Below, piece by piece: positions 1 through 5,132 of a stretch of DNA of 13,373 nt. Below the pieces are notes generated by a model. The model was not told the origin of the DNA. It searched no databases and was given only the letters and a program-made list of their open reading frames with translations. Source of the DNA: Oscillospiraceae bacterium. Lineage in GTDB: Bacteria; Bacillota; Clostridia; Oscillospirales; Ruminococcaceae. The position numbers were made by a program, and so were the translations under genes. Each line of letters begins with the position of its first letter. Positions within the stretch are counted from its first letter, which is position 1. The stretch spans positions 1 to 13,373 of the forward strand of contig JAITFV010000119.1 of assembly GCA_031281115.1 (NCBI GenBank). Direction: 5' to 3'.

Positions 1-8
1 CGCGGCGA

Positions 9-49
9 GTTGCGGTTTCACCGCAACCATAGTCGTTTTAAACGACTAT
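9..49. repeat. Two tandem hairpins upstream of ymdB
   Basis: Two perfect inverted repeats lie back to back. GTTGCGG/CCGCAAC (9-15 and 21-27) flanks a 5-base loop, and ATAGTCGTTT/AAACGACTAT (29-38 and 40-49) flanks a single T. Neither is followed by a real T-tract, so a classic intrinsic terminator is not well supported. They may be the 3' end of an upstream transcript or a palindromic repeat. No upstream gene could be recognised in bases 1-98; the one open frame there (2-115) resembles nothing known to me. Confidence 0.5.
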
Positions 50-98
50 ATCTTTGTAAACATTATGCCTGTCCGTGAGAATGTAGAACAAATAAAAT

Positions 99-127
99 TT
101 GACAAAAATTCATGAGTATGTTATCAT
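99..127 (+). promoter_or_regulatory. Sigma-A-type promoter of ymdB (leaderless start predicted)
   Basis: TTGACA at 99-104 is followed by a 17-nt spacer and TATCAT at 122-127. A TG at 119-120 gives an extended -10. With the usual six bases between the -10 and +1, transcription would start at base 134, the A of the ymdB ATG. No Shine-Dalgarno is visible upstream of that ATG, which agrees with a leaderless mRNA. Confidence 0.8.
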
Positions 128-133
128 GTTTGT

Positions 134-913
134 ATGAAAATTCTTTTTATCGGAGACGTTGTCGGGCAGGATGCCTGTGAAGTTCTTTGCACTTTCTTGC
201 CGAATTTCAAACACGAGCTCGAAATAGGGAAGGGCGCTGTTATAATCAACGGCGAGAATTCCGCTGACGGAAACGGCATAACGCCGCACTCCGCGAAGCT
301 GCTGTTCAAGGCGGGCGCAGACGTGATTACAACAGGCAACCACTGCTTCAAGCGGCACGATATGGATTCGGTGTATCGCGAAAACCCGTTCATACTGCGC
401 CCGGCGAACTTCGGCGAAAACTCGCCCGGAAAAGGCGTCTGCCTGATTGACCGCGGGAGTTTTTCGATAGCCGTAATAAACCTTGCCGGAATCACGTTCA
501 TGGCTCCGGCTGATAACCCTTTTAAAATAGCCGATGAACTTTTAGAAACTATCGGAACCAAGAATGTAATAGTTGACTTCCATGCTGAAGCAACCGCCGA
601 AAAAAAAGCAATGGGTTATTACCTTGCAGGTAAAGTCAGTGCGGTTTTGTGTACGCACACTCATGTCCAAACAGCCGATGAGCAGATTATAAACTCGCAC
701 ACAGCCTACATTACGGACGTAGGCATGACGGGCGCGCTTAACTCGGTTCTCGGCGTTGACAAAGATGTAATTATTGAGCGTTTTCTGTGCTATTATCCGA
801 AAAAACACTCGCTCGCAGCCGGAAAATACAGCATAAACGCTGTTCTGCTTGAAATCAACGAAAAAACAGGAAAGACACAGTCAATACAACGAATTAACCG
901 AAAAATGCATTAA
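134..913 (+). CDS. ymdB: YmdB family metallophosphoesterase (cyclic nucleotide phosphodiesterase)
   Basis: A 259-residue cytoplasmic calcineurin-like phosphoesterase of the YmdB family, close to the usual family length. The dinuclear metal-site residues are visible in order: D8 in GDVVG, E41-N42 in GENSADG, N69-H70 in TGNH, H150 in DFHAE, and H175/H177 in THTH. The B. subtilis homologue hydrolyses 2',3'- and 3',5'-cyclic AMP and influences the choice between motility and biofilm; that role is family knowledge, not visible here. The start is fixed by the MKILFIGDVVG opening, typical of the family, and by a promoter whose +1 falls on the ATG. It is followed by spoVS, as in B. subtilis, probably as an operon. 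The preceding gene in B. subtilis is rny; whether rny lies just left of this window cannot be seen. Confidence 0.95.
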   Translation: MKILFIGDVVGQDACEVLCTFLPNFKHELEIGKGAVIINGENSADGNGITPHSAKLLFKAGADVITTGNHCFKRHDMDSVYRENPFILRPANFGENSPGKGVCLIDRGSFSIAVINLAGITFMAPADNPFKIADELLETIGTKNVIVDFHAEATAEKKAMGYYLAGKVSAVLCTHTHVQTADEQIINSHTAYITDVGMTGALNSVLGVDKDVIIERFLCYYPKKHSLAAGKYSINAVLLEINEKTGKTQSIQRINRKMH

Positions 914-925
914 GGGCGAACTGTG
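914..925 (+). repeat. Half copy of a GGGCGAACTGTG palindromic element
   Basis: The 12-mer GGGCGAACTGTG directly follows the ymdB stop codon. It is identical to the left arm and loop of the intact hairpin at 4826-4844. The right arm here is degenerate (GCCTGCCTGC instead of TTCGCCC), suggesting a decayed copy of the same element. Confidence 0.45.
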
Positions 926-966
926 CCTGCCTGCAAAAAAATGCAATCCGCAAAAAGGAGAATTTT

Positions 967-1227
967 ATGGAATTAATTAAAGTATCAGCGCGCTCTGTAC
1001 CTAAGCTCGCCGCCGGAGCAATCGCGGCAGTAGTGCGAGATAAGAAAACCGTTGAAGTTCAGGCGGTGGGAGCCGGCGCAATTAACCAGGCAGTAAAATC
1101 AATCGCAATCGCGCGGGTTTATACCGCCGAGGACGGCTTGGATTTAATCTGCAAACCTGCGTTTATTAACGTTGAAATCGAAGGCAGTGAAAAAACCGCA
1201 ATGCAGTTTATAATAGAAATATTGTAA
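967..1227 (+). CDS. spoVS: Stage V sporulation protein S
   Basis: An 86-residue protein with the characteristic SpoVS sequence from the first residue (MELIKVSARS) through GAGAINQAVKSIAIAR to a FINVEIEG-containing C-terminus; the length is exactly that of the family. SpoVS is a small cytoplasmic Alba-like protein needed for progression to stage V of sporulation in B. subtilis; its biochemical role is poorly defined. The ATG is preceded by AAGGAG at 955-960 with a 6-base spacing. It lies 53 bp after ymdB on the same strand, and the pair is conserved in Bacillus. It converges with sigE, whose 3' end is only 32 bp away, with no visible terminator between them. Confidence 0.95.
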   Translation: MELIKVSARSVPKLAAGAIAAVVRDKKTVEVQAVGAGAINQAVKSIAIARVYTAEDGLDLICKPAFINVEIEGSEKTAMQFIIEIL

Positions 1228-1244
1228 AAATCTTTAGTCGTTAT

Positions 1245-1263
1245 GCAGAATGCGCGTACCTAC
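1245..1263 (-). repeat. Degenerate palindromic element supplying the sigE stop codon
   Basis: On the minus strand this reads GTAGGTACGCGCATTCTGC. It matches the element at the mutL 3' end (9497-9516) in 12 of the first 15 positions without gaps, sharing GTAGG and then GCGCATT at the same offset. The TAG inside GTAGG (1262-1260) is the sigE stop codon. Both copies lie at a gene end and provide its stop, which suggests insertion of a mobile palindromic repeat, now degenerate. Confidence 0.4.
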
Positions 1264-1982
1264 CCGCAAAGACGCTCCAATTCTTTCCGCAACCGCTTGA
1301 TAATCCGCTTTTCAAGCCGCGAAATGTAGCTCTGCGAGATTCCGATTGAATCCGCGACTTCTTTTTGTGTGCGCTCGTTTCCGTCAATCAGCCCGAAGCG
1401 CATCTCCATAATCTGTTTTTCGCGGCTTCCGAGTCTGCTGATTGCCGAAAGGAGCAAATCGCGCTCAACCTCGTTTTCTATGTTTACATTAACAATGTCA
1501 TTATCGGTTCCGAGTACATCGGAAAGCAACAGTTCATTTCCGTCCCAATCAATATTAAGCGGCTCGTCAATAGAAATTTCGTATTTCTGCGAGCCTGTTT
1601 TTCTGAGAAACATCAAAATTTCATTTTCGATACAGCGCGAAGCATAAGTCGCGAGTTTTATATTTTTATCAGGACTGAAAGTGTTTACAGCTTTAATAAG
1701 ACCGATTGTACCTATTGAAATCAAGTCCTCAATGCCGATTCCGGTAGACTCGAATTTCTTCGCAATGTAGACCACAAGCCTTAAATTATGGACAATCAGC
1801 GTTTCCCGAGCAGTGTTAAAATCGGTTTCCAACTGCCGGAATGCAACTTCCTCCTCATCGCGTGTAAGCGGCGGCGGCAAAGACTCCGCACCGTTTATGT
1901 AAAAAATACTGTCCTTTTCTCTTTCTTTTGCTTTTTTGATTTTGCATATAATCGTCTGCAAAACCGTTTGTAAATCGTGCAT
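1260..1982 (-). CDS. sigE: RNA polymerase sporulation sigma factor SigE (pro-sigma-E)
   Basis: A 240-residue sigma-70-family factor that directs early mother-cell transcription during sporulation. Region 2 (about residues 60-125) carries [34 protein letters not shown] and [16 protein letters not shown]. The linker [17 protein letters not shown] is diagnostic of sigma-E/sigma-K. Region 4 ends with [20 protein letters not shown], the DNA-binding helix for the -35. The first ~28 residues, before [11 protein letters not shown], correspond to the pro-peptide removed by SpoIIGA after septation; here it is charged rather than strongly hydrophobic. The ATG has an AAAGGAG site (1999-1993). It lies 46 bp downstream of spoIIGA in the usual operon order. 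In B. subtilis sigG follows immediately, but here the next gene is spoVS on the opposite strand, so sigG is elsewhere. Confidence 0.95.
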   Translation of the reverse strand: MHDLQTVLQTIICKIKKAKEREKDSIFYINGAESLPPPLTRDEEEVAFRQLETDFNTARETLIVHNLRLVVYIAKKFESTGIGIEDLISIGTIGLIKAVNTFSPDKNIKLATYASRCIENEILMFLRKTGSQKYEISIDEPLNIDWDGNELLLSDVLGTDNDIVNVNIENEVERDLLLSAISRLGSREKQIMEMRFGLIDGNERTQKEVADSIGISQSYISRLEKRIIKRLRKELERLCG

Positions 1983-1999
1983 GGCAGCTTCGCTCCTTT
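1983..1999 (-). promoter_or_regulatory. sigE ribosome binding site inside a small hairpin
   Basis: AAAGGAG (1999-1993, minus strand) is a good Shine-Dalgarno 10 bases before the sigE ATG. GGAGC and GCTGCC on either side of a GAA loop can pair (GG with CC and AGC with GCT, one bulged G). This could partly hide the GGAG. Whether this matters in vivo is unknown. Confidence 0.4.
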
Positions 2000-2000
2000 C

Positions 2001-2026
2001 GGTGCGGCAGAGTCGCCGCTCCCTAC
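2001..2026 (-). repeat. Palindromic element between spoIIGA and sigE
   Basis: Read on the minus strand, GTAGGGAGCGGCGACTCTGC continues to CGCACC. The arms GGxGCGGC/GCCGCxCC (one T-T mismatch) enclose the 6-base loop AGAGTC. It begins just after the spoIIGA stop codon and ends just before the sigE Shine-Dalgarno. The GTAGGG edge matches the elements at 9497 and 1263. Confidence 0.55.
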
Positions 2027-2028
2027 AT

Positions 2029-2847
2029 TTAAAATAATAATTTAGGATTAAAAATGGCGTTTACGCCGTTTTTATTTATATTTTCTTTTGAAATTCCAAG
2101 CAGAACATCAACTTCCTTATCTTCAATTTTAACGCTGGCAGGCTTAAAAACGGGGATAATTCCGCTGCCGTTTATAGTTGAATAAGGCAGCAGGCGCAGT
2201 CCTTTTACGAGTTCAAGTTCACTTTCATCGAACTCGGGAAACAAACCAGCGCACGTGCTCTTATCACAGATGATTACAAGTTTCCCGGTGAAAAAATCTG
2301 TCAGCGTATTTCCCGAATCGGCAAACGCGCTCAGGCTACGGTTTTCGCCGTTATATTCAAAAGTAACGCGGTAAATTCTGTCGGCGTTGAACCTCACATC
2401 TAAAAAATATCGCAGAACGCGGATTGTAAAATACGCCGCCGCCGTAAAGATTAAAAGAGCTAAAAATGAAATGCCGAAGTAAACCGTGCCGTTATTGTAA
2501 ATCATGCCGAGCGGGGAAAAGAAAAGGCTCAAAGCGAGCATTACGCCTGCGAAAATAATGTTAATCACAAAGAAGACAAGCGCATTTTTTAGGAACTTCC
2601 CGCGCCCGAACACAATCAATACAAGCACCGCGCCGATACCGAGCTTGATTGCGGTATTCAGCAGCAAAGGCAGGGAGGGAAGCAGAATTACAAGCGACGA
2701 AACCCCGCCCGCAACCGCGCCTGAAACACAGCGCGCCGTGTTTATTTTCCTGTGCAGAAAAGCTCCGCAAGCCCTTATCATAAAAAAGTTCACGTAAAGG
2801 TTAATTATGAACAAAGTATCTATGTAAACTATGTTTAGGTGAAGCAT
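2029..2847 (-). CDS. spoIIGA: Sporulation sigma-E processing peptidase SpoIIGA
   Basis: A 272-residue membrane-embedded aspartic protease that cleaves pro-sigma-E after SpoIIR signalling from the forespore. The N-terminal half has about five hydrophobic segments (roughly residues 5-26, 43-62, 66-82, 86-110 and 121-145). The C-terminal soluble half holds the active-site motif FADSGNTL with catalytic D177, then [23 protein letters not shown] and AIFNPKLL near the end, all typical of the family. The opening [17 protein letters not shown] matches the usual first helix, which supports the ATG. The start has no Shine-Dalgarno and sits exactly at the +1 predicted from a TATAAT box. It is followed by sigE, so one transcript probably makes the protease and its substrate. 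Confidence 0.93.
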   Translation of the reverse strand: MLHLNIVYIDTLFIINLYVNFFMIRACGAFLHRKINTARCVSGAVAGGVSSLVILLPSLPLLLNTAIKLGIGAVLVLIVFGRGKFLKNALVFFVINIIFAGVMLALSLFFSPLGMIYNNGTVYFGISFLALLIFTAAAYFTIRVLRYFLDVRFNADRIYRVTFEYNGENRSLSAFADSGNTLTDFFTGKLVIICDKSTCAGLFPEFDESELELVKGLRLLPYSTINGSGIIPVFKPASVKIEDKEVDVLLGISKENINKNGVNAIFNPKLLF

Positions 2848-2853
2848 AATTTC

Positions 2854-2900
2854 ATTATAAGATATTATTAATGAAAAAATTGCCGATATTTGGCTTGACA
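2854..2900 (-). promoter_or_regulatory. spoIIGA promoter with possible Spo0A site
   Basis: A perfect TATAAT -10 (2859-2854) places +1 on the A of the spoIIGA ATG at 2847. No recognisable -35 lies at 16-18 nt (the 17-nt position reads CAATTT). A poor -35 fits an activator-dependent promoter; the B. subtilis spoIIG promoter is sigma-A- and Spo0A~P-dependent. TGTCAAG at 2900-2894 matches the Spo0A box TGTCGAA at 5 of 7 bases, about 50 bp upstream of +1. The box is weak and overlaps the -35 of the opposing small-RNA promoter. Confidence 0.55.
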
Positions 2901-2922
2901 GAATATTTTTTTATGCTATAAT
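2895..2922 (+). promoter_or_regulatory. Consensus promoter of the small RNA
   Basis: TTGACA (2895-2900), a 16-nt spacer with a T-tract, then TATAAT (2917-2922) preceded by TGC, an extended -10. Both hexamers are perfect. The predicted +1 is A2929. No coding gene starts until 3096, and a terminator intervenes, so this promoter serves a short noncoding transcript. Confidence 0.8.
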
Positions 2923-2928
2923 AAATTT

Positions 2929-3053
2929 ACAAAGTAATTTGGTGTTCTTAATACTATTATCCATTTCTTAAATGGTTAACAGTATTAAAGGAAAGTCCTA
3001 ACGAAAAATAAATAATAAATAAAAAGCAGGGATTCGCTTCCTGCTTTTTATTT
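2929..3053 (+). ncRNA. Putative ~125-nt small RNA between spoIIGA and miaB
   Basis: The transcript is bounded by a perfect consensus promoter (+1 at 2929) and a strong intrinsic terminator (3017-3053). Its body has a 19-nt inverted repeat, 2948-2966 against 2970-2988, pairing at 17 of 19 positions around the loop CTT. The two mismatches are T2960/T2976 and A2956/C2980. It is followed by AAGGAAAGTCC and an A-rich unstructured linker (about 3000-3020). The only ORF is a nine-codon ATG-start frame (2972-3001) without a Shine-Dalgarno and buried in the hairpin. I do not recognise a known RNA family; no T-box, 6S, SRP, tmRNA or common riboswitch signature is seen. The A-rich linker and U-rich 3' end would suit Hfq, which is encoded 7.5 kb away. 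A trans-acting sRNA is the favoured reading; an attenuated leader for miaB is the alternative, but miaB has its own promoter. Confidence 0.65.
3017..3053 (+). terminator. Strong intrinsic terminator
   Basis: Perfect arms AAATAAAAAGCAGG (3017-3030) and CCTGCTTTTTATTT (3040-3053) enclose a 9-base loop, with a T-run on the descending arm. The A-run/T-run symmetry means it can also work on the minus strand. It ends the small RNA just before the miaB promoter. Confidence 0.9.
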
Positions 3054-3059
3054 GCATAC

Positions 3060-3088
3060 TTGACAAATCGGCAAAAAACATATACAAT
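3060..3088 (+). promoter_or_regulatory. miaB promoter (leaderless start predicted)
   Basis: TTGACA at 3060-3065, a 17-nt spacer, then TACAAT at 3083-3088. The predicted +1 is 3095 or A3096, and the miaB ATG begins at 3096. The upstream bases ACAATATATAGT contain no Shine-Dalgarno. Confidence 0.75.
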
Positions 3089-3095
3089 ATATAGT

Positions 3096-4376
3096 ATGGA
3101 AAAAATTAGAAAAGCGTATGTGCGAACTTACGGCTGTAAGCAGAATTTCGCCGACAGCGAGAAAATAATGGGTCTGCTGCTGACTTTGGGCTACATCGCG
3201 GTCAAAACTCCCGAAGAAGCCGACCTTATAATATTCAACACCTGCGCCGTTCGCGAAAACGCTGAACAGCGGGTTTTCGGTAATGTTGGAGTGCTTAAGA
3301 AACTCAAGGGGGACAACCCCGGGCTTGTTATTATTCTTTGCGGCTGCATGACGCAGCAGCCGCATATGGCGGAGTATTTTAAAGCTAAGTTTCCGTTCTT
3401 GAATGCAATCATAGGTACAAACATATTAACTGCGCTGCCGGGCATAATAGGCGCAGAAGCGGTTTTTCCGTCTGCTGAAGAAATTAAGCCTTTGCGAGAA
3501 GGCGAATTTTCAGCAAACGTTCCTATTATGAACGGCTGTGATAATTTCTGCACTTACTGCGTTGTGCCGCTTGTCCGAGGACGAGAAGTGAGCCGAACGC
3601 CGGAAAAGATTATAGACGAAATAAAAGGTTTAATCGCCGAAAACCGCAGGGATATATTGCTTTTGGGGCAGAATGTCAATTCTTACAAGCCCGATTTTAT
3701 GGAACTGCTGCACGAAATTGACAGCCTTGATGGCGAATTCACAATCAGCTACATGACAAGTCACCCAAAAGATTGCAAAAAAGAGCTGATTGATTTCATC
3801 GCCGAGAGCCGCAATATTTCTCGCCATCTGCACCTGCCCGTTCAATCCGGCAGTAATCGTATTTTAGAGCTTATGAACCGCGGTTACACCCGCGAACAAT
3901 ACATTGAACTCGCAGAGTACGCAAAAAGTAAAATCCCTGAAATCTCGCTCACAACCGATATTTTAGTGGGCTTCCCGGGCGAAACCTACGAGGACTTTAA
4001 AGATACGCTCAGCTTAACGGAGGAAATCGGTTTTGATTCCGCTTATACTTTTATCTACAGCAAGCGCGAGGGAACTGCGGCAGCAAATTTTGCAGACCCT
4101 GTGCCGCCTGAGGAGAAATCAAAGTGGTTCCGGGAATTGTTAGAAGTTCAAGGCAGAATAAGCGAACGTTCATATTTAAAACATATAGGAAAATCACTGC
4201 GCGTTTTCTGTACCGGAGAAGGCAGAAGTAATCCCGAACTGCTCACCGGGAAAAGTAAGCAGGGGATTATTGTGGATTTTGCGGGCAGCGATGAACTGCG
4301 CGGGAAATTCGTTGACGTAAAAATTACAAAAGCCCTACCGTGGGCGCTTGTCGGACAATTGACAGTTAATAAATAA
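3096..4376 (+). CDS. miaB: tRNA (N6-isopentenyl adenosine(37)-C2)-methylthiotransferase MiaB
   Basis: A 426-residue radical-SAM enzyme that adds a methylthio group to i6A37 of tRNAs reading UNN codons, giving ms2i6A37. The N-terminal UPF0004 domain supplies the auxiliary iron-sulfur cluster through C14 (TYGCKQN), C50 (FNTCAVRE) and C84 (GCM). The radical-SAM cluster is C148-x3-C152-x2-C155 in GCDNFCTYCVVP, followed by RGREVSR. LHLPVQSGS and the C-terminal TRAM domain (about residues 365-426) complete the family layout. It lacks the long N-terminal extension of the B. subtilis enzyme (YmcB). The ATG at 3096 is chosen because the family begins a few residues before TYGC; an upstream in-frame extension to 3060 would run through the promoter. 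Its substrate is made by MiaA, encoded downstream at 9529. Confidence 0.95.
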   Translation: MEKIRKAYVRTYGCKQNFADSEKIMGLLLTLGYIAVKTPEEADLIIFNTCAVRENAEQRVFGNVGVLKKLKGDNPGLVIILCGCMTQQPHMAEYFKAKFPFLNAIIGTNILTALPGIIGAEAVFPSAEEIKPLREGEFSANVPIMNGCDNFCTYCVVPLVRGREVSRTPEKIIDEIKGLIAENRRDILLLGQNVNSYKPDFMELLHEIDSLDGEFTISYMTSHPKDCKKELIDFIAESRNISRHLHLPVQSGSNRILELMNRGYTREQYIELAEYAKSKIPEISLTTDILVGFPGETYEDFKDTLSLTEEIGFDSAYTFIYSKREGTAAANFADPVPPEEKSKWFRELLEVQGRISERSYLKHIGKSLRVFCTGEGRSNPELLTGKSKQGIIVDFAGSDELRGKFVDVKITKALPWALVGQLTVNK

Positions 4377-4393
4377 AGAGGAGATAAAATATT

Positions 4394-4807
4394 ATGCAGC
4401 CAATTCAAGCAGCAAGAGAACTCGGCAAGGCAATCCAAAACGATGAACGCTACAAGGATTATTTTGCGGCGAAAGAGAAGAACGACGGCGATGAGGCGCT
4501 TCAAAACCTTATCGGTGAATTTAATCTTCAGCGTGAGAATTTGACGATGGAAGCCTCAAAAGCCGAGGGCGAAAAAAATCAAGAAAAAATCGACGAGCTA
4601 AACGAAAAAATGCGCGCGACTTATGCGGAAATCATGTCGAATGAGAACATGAGGGCATACAGCGCGGCGAAAGCCGGATTCGACCGGATGCTGAATCAAG
4701 TTAATCAAATCGTCGCAATGTGCTGCGAGGGCGCAGACCCCGATACCTGCGAACCGGCGGCGAAAGGCTGCGGAAGCGGCTGCGGGGGCTGCGGAGGATG
4801 CGGCTGA
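4394..4807 (+). CDS. YlbF/YmcA family protein with Cys-rich tail
   Basis: A 137-residue YlbF/YmcA (RicF/RicA)-type helical protein. Residues 1-108 are predicted helical and charged. The tail carries seven cysteines: C110, C111, C119, C126, C130, C133 and C136, in a glycine-rich CGSGCGGCGGC pattern. In B. subtilis RicA, RicF and RicT form an iron-sulfur-containing complex that helps RNase Y mature mRNAs and promotes Spo0A phosphorelay, biofilm and competence. Position immediately after miaB matches ymcA (ricA), but the Gly-Cys tail looks more like YlbF (ricF), so the exact orthologue is left open. AGAGGAG at 4377-4383 precedes the ATG by 10 bases. The gap to miaB is 17 bp, so they are probably cotranscribed. 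Confidence 0.85.
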   Translation: MQPIQAARELGKAIQNDERYKDYFAAKEKNDGDEALQNLIGEFNLQRENLTMEASKAEGEKNQEKIDELNEKMRATYAEIMSNENMRAYSAAKAGFDRMLNQVNQIVAMCCEGADPDTCEPAAKGCGSGCGGCGGCG

Positions 4808-4825
4808 CGGGTAATTATATTATAC

Positions 4826-4844
4826 GGGCGAACTGTGTTCGCCC
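4826..4844 (+). repeat. Palindromic GGGCGAA hairpin element
   Basis: A perfect 7-bp stem GGGCGAA/TTCGCCC (4826-4832 and 4838-4844) with loop CTGTG lies between the YlbF-family gene and the small membrane protein. There is no T-tract, so it is not an obvious terminator. Its left arm plus loop recurs exactly at 914-925. Confidence 0.6.
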
Positions 4845-4861
4845 ATGAAAGGTAACAATTT

Positions 4862-5053
4862 ATGAAACAAGTAATTGCAGGCAGATTTTTGTTTGTCGGC
4901 GGTTGTATTCTTTATGCTGTCGGTACTTTGGGTTTTGCTGACTCATATGTTTCGGCTTATGAAATGCAAGTCCCGATGTATATCGGCATCTTATCAATGG
5001 CAGCAGGTTTAATTATAGGAATAATCGGACTGCGTAAAAAGAATAGCGGATAA
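4862..5053 (+). CDS. Small two-helix membrane protein, unknown function
   Basis: A 63-residue protein I do not recognise. It has two hydrophobic segments (about residues 7-25 and 38-56) joined by a short polar loop containing DSYVSAYEMQVP, and a basic C-terminus (RKKNSG). This predicts a hairpin membrane protein with both ends probably cytoplasmic. A plausible ribosome site, AAAGG (4848-4852), lies 9 bases before the ATG. It occupies the position where B. subtilis has cotE (between ymcA and mutS) but bears no resemblance to CotE. Composition and spacing favour a real gene, but no motif gives a function. Confidence 0.7.
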   Translation: MKQVIAGRFLFVGGCILYAVGTLGFADSYVSAYEMQVPMYIGILSMAAGLIIGIIGLRKKNSG

Positions 5054-5132
5054 AAAGGTTTAAAACAAAATCTGCATTAACAGAGAAAACGTTGTTTTCG
5101 CTTCGTTGGTGAAGAAAAGGGCTTATGAAAAC

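Noticed and set aside
2..115. Possible 3' end of an upstream gene (e.g. rny)
   Set aside because: The open frame does not resemble the RNase Y C-terminus and runs through the ymdB promoter.
124..561. 145-codon minus-strand open frame over ymdB
   Set aside because: Antisense shadow of ymdB with no family resemblance and no ribosome site.
2972..3001. Nine-codon ORF (MVNSIKGKS) in the small RNA
   Set aside because: No Shine-Dalgarno, start buried in the hairpin, and too short to support; not called a leader peptide.
2929..3053. Riboswitch or T-box leader for miaB
   Set aside because: No T-box or riboswitch consensus seen, and miaB has its own consensus promoter after the terminator.
5085..5114. 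Two small hairpins (GAAAAC/GTTTTC and CTTC/GAAG) upstream of mutS
   Set aside because: Short, weak stems without a T-tract; likely chance in A/T-rich spacer.
5106..5132. TTG start extending MutS by nine residues
   Set aside because: The ATG at 5133 gives the normal MutS N-terminus and has a better-placed ribosome site.
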